Part shown: piece after piece, positions 9,626 to 17,636 of the stretch
Position numbering within the stretch: the stretch's first letter is position 1
Layout: each line of letters starts with the position of its first letter
Assembly (NCBI GenBank): GCA_964652825.1
Contig: CAZZCU010000011.1
Location: 1 to 64,000 of the forward strand
Direction of reading: 5' to 3'
DNA: 64,000 nt
DNA from: CAZZCU01 sp964652825
GTDB lineage: Bacteria > Bdellovibrionota_B > Oligoflexia > Oligoflexales > CAZZCU01
Notes under the pieces: model-generated
Seen by the model: only the letters and a program-made list of their open reading frames with translations
Database searches by the model: none
What the model was told of the DNA's origin: nothing
Program-made: the position numbers and the translations under genes

Positions 9626-10570
9626 TTGTTGCAACAGCAGGTCGAGAGACTCTTCGAGCACAAATTGATCCTTGTTACTGGCAAGGGTGGCATTGGCAAG
9701 ACCGTGGTTGCTACCGCCATGGCTATGGCCGCCGCTCAACAGGGCAAGCGTGTCTGCCTGGTGGAATGTGCGGATGAGGATCAGATCGCGCCCTTGCTAG
9801 GCCACAAGTCTGTTGGTCACTCTCTAACCCGTCATAACGATAATTTATACTTCATCAATCTTGATCAACGCCTTAACTTTCGCGACTTCGTAGTCAAGCA
9901 TCTGGGTTTTGAGCAGCTTTTTGAGCGTGTTTTCAACCAGGCTGTGATCAAAAGTTTTGTTGAGATGATTCCCGGCCTGGCTGAGATTACTTTGCTGGGT
10001 CGCTTGTATTATTCGGCGGAGCTTGCACGGGATCCGCAATTTGATTTAGTAATTTTCGACGGGTTTGCCTCGGGACATTTTTTGTCACTGATGCGAACAC
10101 CGGATGTGATTTTAAGTTCCGGTCTGGTCGGACCTATTGTCCGCGAGACTCAGAAGGTCAAAGATTTTCTGACTTCGGCGCATTGTGCGACCATTATGGT
10201 GGGTGCACCGGAGGCTTTGGTGTTGAGCGAAGTCCAGGATTTCGTGCCGACGTTGTTGGCGCAATCACCGGTTGCCCTCAAGGGTCTCTTTATCAATCGT
10301 GTTCCCGGTACAAGCGATGATCTGGAGGTGCTTGCCGCGAAAGCCGCCTCGGATCCGATAGCATGTCAATTAGCGGCTTTAGTGAAGAATGCCCAGGAAC
10401 AATTGGCGTCTTTGACTGATCTAAAAACTGATCTGCAAAAACAACCTGCGGATAAAAACGGTGATTTTATTTATGCCGAATTGCCGGAGGTTGGCTGGAT
10501 CGATGAGCCTTTGACGATGCCTCTGGTGCAGCATTTGCTGGCGTTAGCTGCTAAATCGGGGAGGGCATGA
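9626..10570 (+). CDS. ArsA/Get3-like ATPase, first of a pair
   Basis: P-loop ATPase of the ArsA/Get3/ParA superfamily, 314 residues, soluble. The deviant Walker A GKGGIGKT lies near residue 17; the switch-II region reads FDLVIFDGFASGH, where ArsA and Get3 have DTAPTGH. The cysteine pattern used by ArsA to bind arsenite is not seen, and no arsB, arsC or arsR lies nearby, so an arsenical pump role is unlikely. Start is TTG 9626, with TGAGG twelve bases upstream over the tatA stop. It overlaps the second ArsA-like gene by four bases (ATGA), so the two products are probably made together and may form a heterodimer. Cellular role unknown. Confidence 0.85.
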   Translation: MLQQQVERLFEHKLILVTGKGGIGKTVVATAMAMAAAQQGKRVCLVECADEDQIAPLLGHKSVGHSLTRHNDNLYFINLDQRLNFRDFVVKHLGFEQLFERVFNQAVIKSFVEMIPGLAEITLLGRLYYSAELARDPQFDLVIFDGFASGHFLSLMRTPDVILSSGLVGPIVRETQKVKDFLTSAHCATIMVGAPEALVLSEVQDFVPTLLAQSPVALKGLFINRVPGTSDDLEVLAAKAASDPIACQLAALVKNAQEQLASLTDLKTDLQKQPADKNGDFIYAELPEVGWIDEPLTMPLVQHLLALAAKSGRA

Positions 10571-11694
10571 TGGCCGACATGTCGTCATCAGCGCATGCCT
10601 GGCACGCCGTGTTGAAGCGCGCCCAGGTCATAGTCGTTCTCGGCGCCGGCGGTGTCGGCAAAACCACATCGTCAATAGCGATGGCTTTGCTGGCGGCACG
10701 TCAGGGGCGGCGGGTTGGTTTGATTAGCATTGATCCCGCCAAGCGGTTGGCTGCAGCACTTGGTATCAGTCTCGATGGCGAGCTAAAACCGATCACTCTT
10801 CCCGCTGATGTCGGTAGTGGCGGCAGTATCGAAGCCGCCATGCTGGATCAAAAGGCCGTGTTTGACGCCATGGTCCGCCGGCATAGCCCGTCAGCGAAAA
10901 TTGCCGAGAAGATTTTGCAGAATCGTCTTTATCAGTCGGCGTCCTCCAATCTTGGTGGCGCGTTGGAATATATGGCGCTGGCAAAATTGCAACAAATGGT
11001 GGATGACGGCGGCTATGATCTGGTGGTCATTGATACACCGCCGGATTCGCACGCGCTCGATTTTTTATCGCGACCAAACATTCTTGCGAATTTCTTTGAG
11101 AACAAAGTCATGAGTTGGTTGATCAAACCGTTTTTCCTGGCCCAGAAATTTGGTCTTGGCAAAGTTATGAGCGCTGGCGAGAAAATGATGGGTGGACTGG
11201 CGTCCGTTACCGGGGTGAAAGCTCTGCAAATGCTGAGCGAATTTTTGCTGCTGATGCAGGAGGTGCTGCAGGGCTTTAATAAGTCCGGCGAGCGACTGTC
11301 CATGATTTTACATGATCCGGCAACGGCATTCATGTTGGTCAGCGCTCCGCGAAGCGCCGCCCGACGCTCGGCGGAAAATATTTCCTCAGAACTTATCAAG
11401 CGCAAATTCAATCTGCGTTTTTTGATTATGAACAGATGTATGCCGGTCGAGATGGCGGATGCTTTGTTGTCGGCGCCGGTGGCTTTCACCGCGCCCGGCG
11501 AGCGGGTGGTGGCGGCTTACCAAAAAATGTCGCGTGGGCAACAGACTCTGATTGCCGGCATGCTGAAACATATCGATCAAAATCATGCCGATGTCATAAC
11601 TTTGCGAAGCGATGAAGCTGCCTCAGCTTTAGGGGATTTGCCGAGTCTTTATGATTTTGCCAACCGCATCGAAAGCTTCGGCCCTTCCGCATAG
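10567..11694 (+). CDS. ArsA/Get3-like ATPase, second of a pair
   Basis: Partner of the preceding ATPase, 375 residues. Walker A GAGGVGKTTSS near residue 28, IDPAKRLAAALG in the A-loop region, and switch II YDLVVIDTPPDSHALDFL are the clear features. Single cysteine late in the protein, so no ArsA metalloid site. A stretch of about 100 residues between switch II and the C-terminal half is rich in Phe, Leu and Met (KVMSWLIKPFFLAQKFG), which could form a hydrophobic groove as in Get3 or a membrane-contact helix; this is inference. It starts inside the end of the first ATPase gene and ends 16 bases before mlaE, so the pair is cotranscribed with the lipid transporter genes. Confidence 0.85.
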   Translation: MMADMSSSAHAWHAVLKRAQVIVVLGAGGVGKTTSSIAMALLAARQGRRVGLISIDPAKRLAAALGISLDGELKPITLPADVGSGGSIEAAMLDQKAVFDAMVRRHSPSAKIAEKILQNRLYQSASSNLGGALEYMALAKLQQMVDDGGYDLVVIDTPPDSHALDFLSRPNILANFFENKVMSWLIKPFFLAQKFGLGKVMSAGEKMMGGLASVTGVKALQMLSEFLLLMQEVLQGFNKSGERLSMILHDPATAFMLVSAPRSAARRSAENISSELIKRKFNLRFLIMNRCMPVEMADALLSAPVAFTAPGERVVAAYQKMSRGQQTLIAGMLKHIDQNHADVITLRSDEAASALGDLPSLYDFANRIESFGPSA

Positions 11695-11710
11695 TGGTAA
11701 TATATTAGTT

Positions 11711-12529
11711 ATGAATCATTCTTTGTTACAAAATATGTTTGTATCGCGATTTGCCGTGAATCAAGTGGCGTTGATGGGTCAACGGATTACGATTGTTGTC
11801 CAAAGCATCGGCGCCTTCATGTTATTTGTGAAACATGTGTTCACACAAGTATTCGCGCCACCCTTTCGTGGCCGATTGATTGTTCAGCAAATGGATTTTA
11901 TCGGCAATCAATCGCTCAATATCGTGGTGATGTCGGCATTTTTTGTGGGTGCGGTGTTTGGTCTGCAGATCGGCATTGTTTTTAAAATCTTCATGGCCGA
12001 AGGCATCATGGGGGCCGCGACGGGCAAAGCACTGGCGCGCGAGTTGGCGCCGATGATGACCGGGTTCTTGATTTCCGGGCGCGCTGGCTCGGCGATGACC
12101 GCGGAGTTGGCGACGATGCGTGTTACCGAGCAGATCGATGCGATGGAAGCAATGGGCGTGGATCCGGTTAGTTATCTGGTGGTGCCGCGTCTAATCGCCG
12201 GCCTGCTGATTGTGCCGATTTTGTGCGGCATCTTTATGTTTGTAGGCGTCTTTGGCGCTTATGTTATGGGCGTAGTGTTATTTAATGTCGATCAGGGCGT
12301 GTTCTTTGACAAGATCGTGAGCATCGTTCGCGTTCAGGATGTTGTCGATGGTTTGCAGAAGTCGGTGATTTTTTCTTTTGTCATTACCTTGCTGGCTTGT
12401 CAGTTTGGCTTGCGTGCCGGCGGCGGCGCCAAAGGCGTTGGTTCGGCGACCACTAATTCGGTGGTAACGACGTTCCTGATTTTATTGGGTTTTGATTTTC
12501 TGATTACTTATATTCAGATCGTTCTTTAA
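11711..12529 (+). CDS. mlaE: MlaE-family lipid ABC transporter permease
   Basis: Inner-membrane permease of the Mla/MCE phospholipid transporter, 272 residues. The MlaE domain is clear: FFVGAVFGLQ, then the signature ARELAPMMTGFLISGRAGSA, TEQIDAMEAMGVDP, and several hydrophobic helices to the C-terminus, with QFGLRAGGGAKGVG near the end. The first 40 residues are less conserved. ATG 11711 was chosen because it lies 16 bases after the ATPase stop; the longer frame from 11651 would run back over that gene. With the following mlaF and mlaD it supplies a permease, ATPase and MCE subunit; no mlaA, mlaB or mlaC lies in the window. Confidence 0.92.
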   Translation: MNHSLLQNMFVSRFAVNQVALMGQRITIVVQSIGAFMLFVKHVFTQVFAPPFRGRLIVQQMDFIGNQSLNIVVMSAFFVGAVFGLQIGIVFKIFMAEGIMGAATGKALARELAPMMTGFLISGRAGSAMTAELATMRVTEQIDAMEAMGVDPVSYLVVPRLIAGLLIVPILCGIFMFVGVFGAYVMGVVLFNVDQGVFFDKIVSIVRVQDVVDGLQKSVIFSFVITLLACQFGLRAGGGAKGVGSATTNSVVTTFLILLGFDFLITYIQIVL

Positions 12530-12541
12530 ACGAAGCAAAAC

Positions 12542-13291
12542 ATGATTACTTTTGAACAAGTCTCAAAAACGTTCGGAACGCATACTGTTCTCGATCAGTT
12601 AGATTTGCTGATTCCGGCCGGCAAGATTACGTTTATTCTCGGTAAGTCCGGCGAGGGTAAATCCGTAACGATTAAGCACATTATGGGTCTAATGCGTCCC
12701 GATGCCGGCCGCATCTTGGTGGACGGTCAGGACCTCGCCGAGCTGACTGAGAAGGACTATCGTGTCTATCGCAGTAAGTTTGGAATGTTATTTCAACAAG
12801 CGGCGCTTTTTGACAGTTTGACAGTCGGAGAAAACGTCATCTTCCCGTTGCAGGAGCACACAAAGATGTCCGTTCCTGCTATGCTAAAGAAAGTAGAGGA
12901 TGTTCTCATCCAGGTCGGTCTGCCCAATATTCAGCATAAGTATCCCAGTGAACTTTCCACCGGTGAGAAGAAGCGCGTTGGCCTGGCGCGGGCGTTAGTA
13001 ACTAATCCGAAGATCATGCTTTATGACGAGCCGACCACGGGGATGGACCCGCTGGTATCGGAGATGATCGATGAGCTTATTGTGCGTATGAATTCTGAAC
13101 AAAAAGACATGACTTCCATAGTGATTTCACATGATTTGAAAGCAGCACTCGCCACCGCCGAAAACATTATCATGCTTTATAAGGGGCGGGTGGCGCTGGC
13201 GGGAACGCCGGAAGATTTCCGTAAGTCGACGGATGCCGTTGTGCGGCAGTTTTTTTCCGGCAAAGTCGAAGGACCCATGGAGTTTTTCTAG
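12542..13291 (+). CDS. mlaF: MlaF-family ABC transporter ATPase
   Basis: Cytoplasmic ATPase energising the MlaE permease, 249 residues. Walker A GKSGEGKS, Q-loop MLFQQAALFDSL, signature LSTGEKKRVGLARAL, Walker B IMLYDEPTTGMDP and switch His in VISHD are all present, so both ATP-binding halves look functional. The FQQAALFDSLTVGENV and EPTTGMDP wording is typical of the MlaF branch. It begins 12 bases after mlaE. The signature has Thr-Gly where most ABC proteins have Gly-Gly, a small departure. Confident family call. Confidence 0.93.
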   Translation: MITFEQVSKTFGTHTVLDQLDLLIPAGKITFILGKSGEGKSVTIKHIMGLMRPDAGRILVDGQDLAELTEKDYRVYRSKFGMLFQQAALFDSLTVGENVIFPLQEHTKMSVPAMLKKVEDVLIQVGLPNIQHKYPSELSTGEKKRVGLARALVTNPKIMLYDEPTTGMDPLVSEMIDELIVRMNSEQKDMTSIVISHDLKAALATAENIIMLYKGRVALAGTPEDFRKSTDAVVRQFFSGKVEGPMEFF

Positions 13292-13374
13292 AGCGAGGAC
13301 GCTCAATGTTTTCCGAGAAACTCCGATAAATCCAAGAGTTTAGTGAGTTTTGGCAAACCGTTCAGGGAGAACGA

Positions 13375-14802
13375 GTGAAGCCCTTAGGTTTAGAATTTAA
13401 AGTCGGCTTGTTTACGTTGCTGGGTCTGGTGGCGACGGGCTATTTATTTTTTGTACTGAGTCCTCGCAGCTTCGATAGTAAGAACACGATGAACTACTAT
13501 ACTGTTCTCAAAGATGCCTCCGGTATCATGCCGAAGACTCATGTTAAGACGAACGGCGTTTCAGTCGGTAAAGTCAAAGACGTTCAACTTGAAGTCGACC
13601 ACACCAAAGTTATCATCGAAGTGGATGCCGAGGTGAGAATTCCCCAAGGCTCGACGATTGATGTGCGTACTGTTGGTCTCTTGGGCGATAAGTTTATCGA
13701 GATTACGCGCGCACCTGACACCGGCGTCTACCTGAAAGACGGCGATCTGATTCCGCGCTCCACTGACAGTACGGATATGACGGAGTTGCTATCCACTGCC
13801 GGCTCCATTGCCAAAGATATTAAACGCATCACGGGTACGCTGGCGAACGTTCTCGGCGAAGAAGACGGCGAGCAGCGTGTACGTAATATTGTCGCTAACA
13901 TCGAGTCAATCGCCGAGAACGCTAAAGGCATTCTCGCTGATAACCGCGCCGATATTCGTCGCTTGGTGGGGAACTTGGAACAGGCTTCGCACAACGTGCG
14001 CGAACTTCTTGATGACGATAATCGTGAGAAAATCGATCGCATCATCGCCTCCTTTGATCAGGCGATGGAAGACGTGAAATCAGCAACGCATAATATACGC
14101 ACTGTTTCCGACAAGGTTGAGCGCGGTGAGGGTACGCTTGGTCGCTTGATCAACGACGATAAAGCTCTGGCGGAGCTTGAAGGCGCAATCAAGGATATCC
14201 GTGATGTGATTTCGCCGGCCAATAAACTGCAAATCGCCGTCGATTATCACGGCGAGGTGCGCAAAGACGAGACGACGCAAAATTACTTTAATATGTTGTT
14301 CAAGACGCGGCCGGATCGTTTTTATCTGGTGGGTTTCACCGAACACGATTACGAGCGGGTGGAAACCACGACGACCACCGAAGCTGTCGATGCGACCAGT
14401 ACTCGGACTACGGAGCTTAAAGACAGCGACGCTAAATTACGCTTCAATCTGCAATTCGGCAAACGCTGGTATTTTGTGGCGCTGCGTTTTGGTTTGTTTG
14501 AATCCACCGGTGGTTTTGCCTCGGACTTCTATTTGTTCCGCGATCGCTTCCGCTTGTCGCTGGAAGCTTTTGATTTCAGAAGCAAGGATAATCCCATACG
14601 TCGCGTAGCTCACCTTAAAGCGTATGCGAGTATCCTGTTTTTCAATCATCTTTATGCAATGGTTGGTGTCGACGATCCGACCCGCACCGATCGTTTGACC
14701 GGCAAACAACAAAAAGTACCTAATTACTTCTTTGGCGCCGGTCTGACATTCAACGATGACGACATCAAAGCTATCTTTGGCGCCGCGGCTCTGGCGCGTT
14801 AG
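13375..14802 (+). CDS. mlaD: MlaD-like MCE protein with a long C-terminal extension
   Basis: Periplasmic lipid-binding MCE subunit anchored by one N-terminal helix, 475 residues. Layout: anchor (VGLFTLLGLVATGYLFFVL, residues 9-27), MCE domain (about 36-120) with GVSVGKVKDVQL and VGLLGDKFIEI, a helical coiled-coil-like stretch with NIESIAENAK-type repeats (about 135-265), then about 190 residues of alternating aromatic/polar strands (RFNLQFGKRWYFVALRFG) that look like outer-membrane beta strands. E. coli MlaD is about 183 residues, so this is much longer and may bridge towards the outer membrane; that is inference. GTG 13375 has CAGGGAGA just upstream. Last gene of the run starting with the kinase or tatA. 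Confidence 0.88.
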   Translation: MKPLGLEFKVGLFTLLGLVATGYLFFVLSPRSFDSKNTMNYYTVLKDASGIMPKTHVKTNGVSVGKVKDVQLEVDHTKVIIEVDAEVRIPQGSTIDVRTVGLLGDKFIEITRAPDTGVYLKDGDLIPRSTDSTDMTELLSTAGSIAKDIKRITGTLANVLGEEDGEQRVRNIVANIESIAENAKGILADNRADIRRLVGNLEQASHNVRELLDDDNREKIDRIIASFDQAMEDVKSATHNIRTVSDKVERGEGTLGRLINDDKALAELEGAIKDIRDVISPANKLQIAVDYHGEVRKDETTQNYFNMLFKTRPDRFYLVGFTEHDYERVETTTTTEAVDATSTRTTELKDSDAKLRFNLQFGKRWYFVALRFGLFESTGGFASDFYLFRDRFRLSLEAFDFRSKDNPIRRVAHLKAYASILFFNHLYAMVGVDDPTRTDRLTGKQQKVPNYFFGAGLTFNDDDIKAIFGAAALAR

Positions 14803-14822
14803 AATCTAATCCTGACTGATTT

Positions 14823-15470
14823 TTACAGTCGACCGTCGTAGCGTCGCTGTTCTTTGACCCACTCCAGGGTAAAACGATCACCTTTTTGTATTGGTCCAAC
14901 GCCCGCCGGCGTGCCGGTGTAGATCAAGTCACCGGGCAGCAGTCGATGACTGCGCAGCAAAAAACTTAACAGACTCGGAATGGCGAACAGCATCTCCCGG
15001 CTATTGCCGGTCTGGCGTGTCTGATCATTCACGCTCAATTTAAATTCCAGGTTTTCCAGATCGTGAAATGTTTTTAGCGGCAATGCTTCGCTGATGACAG
15101 CGGCGCCGACAAAGCTTTTGGCCAGCGTCCATGGCAATCCGGCTTTCTTCAATTCATCTTGTTTGGTGCGTCTGGTCAGATCCAGACCGAGTGCGAGCGC
15201 GCCCACATCCTGCCAATCAGCGCGGTGACCGAGAGGAATTTCCTTGGTGATGATGGCGATGATTTCCGCTTCATGATGAAAGCTTTCGTCGGCATAGGCC
15301 AGTTGGTCGTCAGCGTCTAACGCACGCAGACTGGCGTTGGCTTTTAGGAAAACCACCGGCTCGGTCGGCAAGGGATTATTGAGTTCCTTGGCGTGATCCG
15401 CATAATTGCGGCCGATACAGTAAATGGTATTTACGTTTAAAGCCGCTGGGCCTGGCAGGTGCAGAAGCAT
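14823..15470 (-). CDS. Fumarylacetoacetate hydrolase family enzyme (acylpyruvase-like)
   Basis: Cytoplasmic metal-dependent enzyme, 215 residues, the short single-domain FAH type. IGRNYADHAKELNN near the start, the metal ligands in HHEAEIIAII and LGLDLTRRTKQD, and YTGTPAGVGPIQKGD at the end are characteristic. Short members act as acylpyruvase or oxaloacetate decarboxylase; the exact substrate cannot be read from sequence. ATG 15470 has AAGGA seven bases upstream; the TTG at 15503 would put that Shine-Dalgarno inside the coding region. Convergent with mlaD across a 20-base gap. Confidence 0.88.
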   Translation of the reverse strand: MLLHLPGPAALNVNTIYCIGRNYADHAKELNNPLPTEPVVFLKANASLRALDADDQLAYADESFHHEAEIIAIITKEIPLGHRADWQDVGALALGLDLTRRTKQDELKKAGLPWTLAKSFVGAAVISEALPLKTFHDLENLEFKLSVNDQTRQTGNSREMLFAIPSLLSFLLRSHRLLPGDLIYTGTPAGVGPIQKGDRFTLEWVKEQRRYDGRL

Positions 15471-15593
15471 GGATGAGTCCTTATTAGTGAGATCCTTCCC
15501 CAAGAATGGCGTTTACCTCGTGGCAAGTCAATATAACCATTTTAATAAAAACAATAACAATATCAATAATTTATAATATAGTTTTTAAAAAAT

Positions 15594-15621
15594 TTGACAT
15601 TTTTAATAATTATAATAGAAT
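15594..15621 (+). promoter_or_regulatory. Promoter-like sequence for the DcrB-like gene
   Basis: TTGACA at 15594-15599, a 16-base AT-only-rich spacer, then TAGAAT at 15616-15621; five of six bases match the -10 consensus. It lies in an intergenic stretch (15471-15697) that is almost pure A/T from 15535 to 15615. The transcription start would be about 70 bases before the ATG at 15698. A second TATAAT at 15611 is too close to the -35 box to be preferred. Confidence 0.6.
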
Positions 15622-15697
15622 CAGGCCATCACTACCGATAGTCGGGGTGATTTTAAGCCGTTGTGGTTGTTGTTTTTAGCTGTTGTGGAGTTGTCTT

Positions 15698-16648
15698 ATG
15701 CGCGAAAAAATCACGTCAAAACTGGTAGTTAAGCTTCTGGTGGCTTCGGCCCTGGTCGGCTCTTCTACCATTGCCATGGCAGAGGAAGCTGCCCCCGCGG
15801 TTGTCGAAACCGCGGCTCCTTCCATCCCCGATAAATTTGTTAGCGATGGTAGCCGCCTGGTGCTGCAAGGTCAGGATATCGCAATCACACCGCCTGCTGG
15901 TTGGGAGATTCTGACGCGCGCCGCCGGTATGACTTTGGTGATGCAAGAGCCGAAAATCGAAGAAGCCGTTAAAAATTATGACAAGCCAAAGTATCAACGC
16001 AATATCACCATCGCTACCATGCAACGTCCCAGTCCTATCGATGAACAACGCGCCAATGCTCTTAAAGAAGAATTAACCAAGAATTTTGGCAAGCCCGGTT
16101 TGGCCTCAAACTTTCAGATCATCGAACATAAATTCTTCGATTACCGTGGCAAACAAGATGGCTTGGTTGTGTATTCAAGTATGCAACTGGGTGAGTTCCC
16201 GATGATGCAGATGCATGTTTTGGTTTCGGGTGATGAGCGCCATTATTTGATGACCTATACTGATTTAGCCACCGAATTTGCCGCCAATAATGCTGCCTAT
16301 GAACATGCCTGGAATAGTATGGTGTCTCTGGAAGTTGCCGGTAAGGCACCGATTCGTTACATGGAATACGTACCATATGCAACGGCAGCAGGTGTCTTGT
16401 TCCTGGTATTCTCCATGATGGGCTTTGTACGTCGTCGTCTTGCCAGTCGTAGTTATGCCAGCGATGCTAACGAGATTTATGCGGATGATTCGATGGTCGC
16501 CGGTCGTGGCGACTCCGATGACGGTCTTACGGTTTCCGGTATCTGGTGCCTTGATGCTGATCAGGATATCATGCATCACTCGCAGCCGGTACGTGGCCGT
16601 GCGGTCAGCAAGCATAGTTCGATTTCGTTTGCTTCCAGTTATTCCTGA
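15698..16648 (+). CDS. Secreted, membrane-anchored DcrB/DUF1795-like protein
   Basis: Unknown function, 316 residues. Signal peptide (residues 1-30, LLVASALVGSSTIAMAEE), a periplasmic domain (about 40-215) with ITPPAGWEIL and TLVMQEP resembling the PsbP/DcrB fold, a transmembrane segment (TAAGVLFLVFSMMGFV, about residues 229-244), and a 70-residue tail rich in Ser and Asp that would face the cytoplasm. ATG 15698 has GTGGAG seven bases upstream; the TTG at 15683 overlaps it. Ends before a strong hairpin. The DcrB-like call rests on pattern only. Confidence 0.7.
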   Translation: MREKITSKLVVKLLVASALVGSSTIAMAEEAAPAVVETAAPSIPDKFVSDGSRLVLQGQDIAITPPAGWEILTRAAGMTLVMQEPKIEEAVKNYDKPKYQRNITIATMQRPSPIDEQRANALKEELTKNFGKPGLASNFQIIEHKFFDYRGKQDGLVVYSSMQLGEFPMMQMHVLVSGDERHYLMTYTDLATEFAANNAAYEHAWNSMVSLEVAGKAPIRYMEYVPYATAAGVLFLVFSMMGFVRRRLASRSYASDANEIYADDSMVAGRGDSDDGLTVSGIWCLDADQDIMHHSQPVRGRAVSKHSSISFASSYS

Positions 16649-16696
16649 TTTAGGAGGAGCGAGTCGCGTTGCGACTCCAATGCTCTAACGCTGTGT

Positions 16697-16730
16697 CAAG
16701 GGGCGGTGCCGGTTTCGGCACCGCCCCTTG
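16697..16730 (+). terminator. 15-bp perfect hairpin between convergent genes
   Basis: Arms CAAGGGGCGGTGCCG and CGGCACCGCCCCTTG pair over 15 bases around a GTTT loop. No T tract follows on either strand. It lies in the convergent gap between the DcrB-like gene and the lipoprotein gene ending at 16737, so it could stop transcription from either side or stabilise 3' ends. Confidence 0.6.
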
Positions 16731-16736
16731 ATTCAT

Positions 16737-17615
16737 TTAGGGAGTAGCGTCGTCAGTGGTTGCTGGCACGCAACTGCGCGTGCGGATATCAAAGATTTCG
16801 TTGTCGGCACAGCTGCCGCCATCGATAGTTTGAACCGTGATGCCGGCGGCTTGCGGCGGTGCAATCGGTTGCAGTTTAACAATGCTGTTATCGAGGGCGA
16901 TCGTATCATCCGGCACTGGGACGATATTACGACCGTCACCGTTATTAACTTTGCCCTGAAACCGCCAGTTACCATTCACAAAAACATTCACGGCTTTGCA
17001 AAGATGCGTTTTTACCTGTGGATCGATAGGAGCTGGAAACAGGAATTTGCCTTTGATGCCGCCTTTCTGCAATGTCACGCTGCTCACGGTGGCGACGGGC
17101 GGATCACATGCCAGCTGGGCATCGATCAACGATGCCGAGCCGCTGACATCGCTGGGGAATTCCACGTCGGCAGTGATTTTGAAGCTCTTTGACAGCTTCA
17201 GATTGTATTTCTTGGAGAGAATCGCGGTTGCCTGTAGCTTGCCGGTAACGGTCTGACTGATAGCAACATTCGGTGCGATATAGAGTAGATTAGGTTCCGC
17301 CAAAAACAGGTACGTATCTTTTGGGGCCTTTGGATATAACAAGCGGACTTCGCAAACAGTACCAGGTTTAAGGCCTTTAATCGGGAAAGCGACCATGGTC
17401 GGTTCAACGAATTGTCCCGGAATGGTCTCGTTGCCCTGACAGCGATGCAATTCCGCTTGGACGTTTGGATTATTCTGATCAACCGACTGGAAGTTCAGCA
17501 ACTGCACCAAAAGTTCCTGGGTGCTGCCGGTAACTGAACTGGCGCGTCGCGGCGTCTTACATGCGCTCGTCAGCACGAGCAGAGCCGCGGAAATCATCAA
17601 AGCGAATTTTGTCAC
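16737..17615 (-). CDS. Lipoprotein of unknown function
   Basis: 292 residues. The N-terminus MTKFALMISAALLVLTSAC is a lipoprotein signal with lipobox LTSAC, so the protein is lipid-anchored at the periplasmic side or in the outer membrane. The mature part has no recognised domain: a mixed beta-rich sequence with scattered cysteines (RCQGNE, GTVCEV, LACDPP, HLCKAV, GSCADN, RSCVPA), an even number suggesting disulfides. An AGAGAGG Shine-Dalgarno precedes the start. The final 40 residues have a short Cys-rich motif that recurs in another lipoprotein of this window (21981-22634: GVSCVV). It could be co-transcribed with the gene ending 21 bases upstream. Confidence 0.75.
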   Translation of the reverse strand: MTKFALMISAALLVLTSACKTPRRASSVTGSTQELLVQLLNFQSVDQNNPNVQAELHRCQGNETIPGQFVEPTMVAFPIKGLKPGTVCEVRLLYPKAPKDTYLFLAEPNLLYIAPNVAISQTVTGKLQATAILSKKYNLKLSKSFKITADVEFPSDVSGSASLIDAQLACDPPVATVSSVTLQKGGIKGKFLFPAPIDPQVKTHLCKAVNVFVNGNWRFQGKVNNGDGRNIVPVPDDTIALDNSIVKLQPIAPPQAAGITVQTIDGGSCADNEIFDIRTRSCVPATTDDATP

Positions 17616-17636
17616 GTTTCACCTCTCTCCATTAAC

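Noticed and set aside
9626..11694. Arsenite efflux role for the paired ArsA-like ATPases
   Set aside because: No metalloid-binding cysteine pattern and no arsB, arsC or arsR nearby.
16697..16730. Riboswitch between the convergent genes
   Set aside because: The element is a simple 15-bp hairpin at a convergent 3' junction, which fits termination; a riboswitch would be in a 5' leader.
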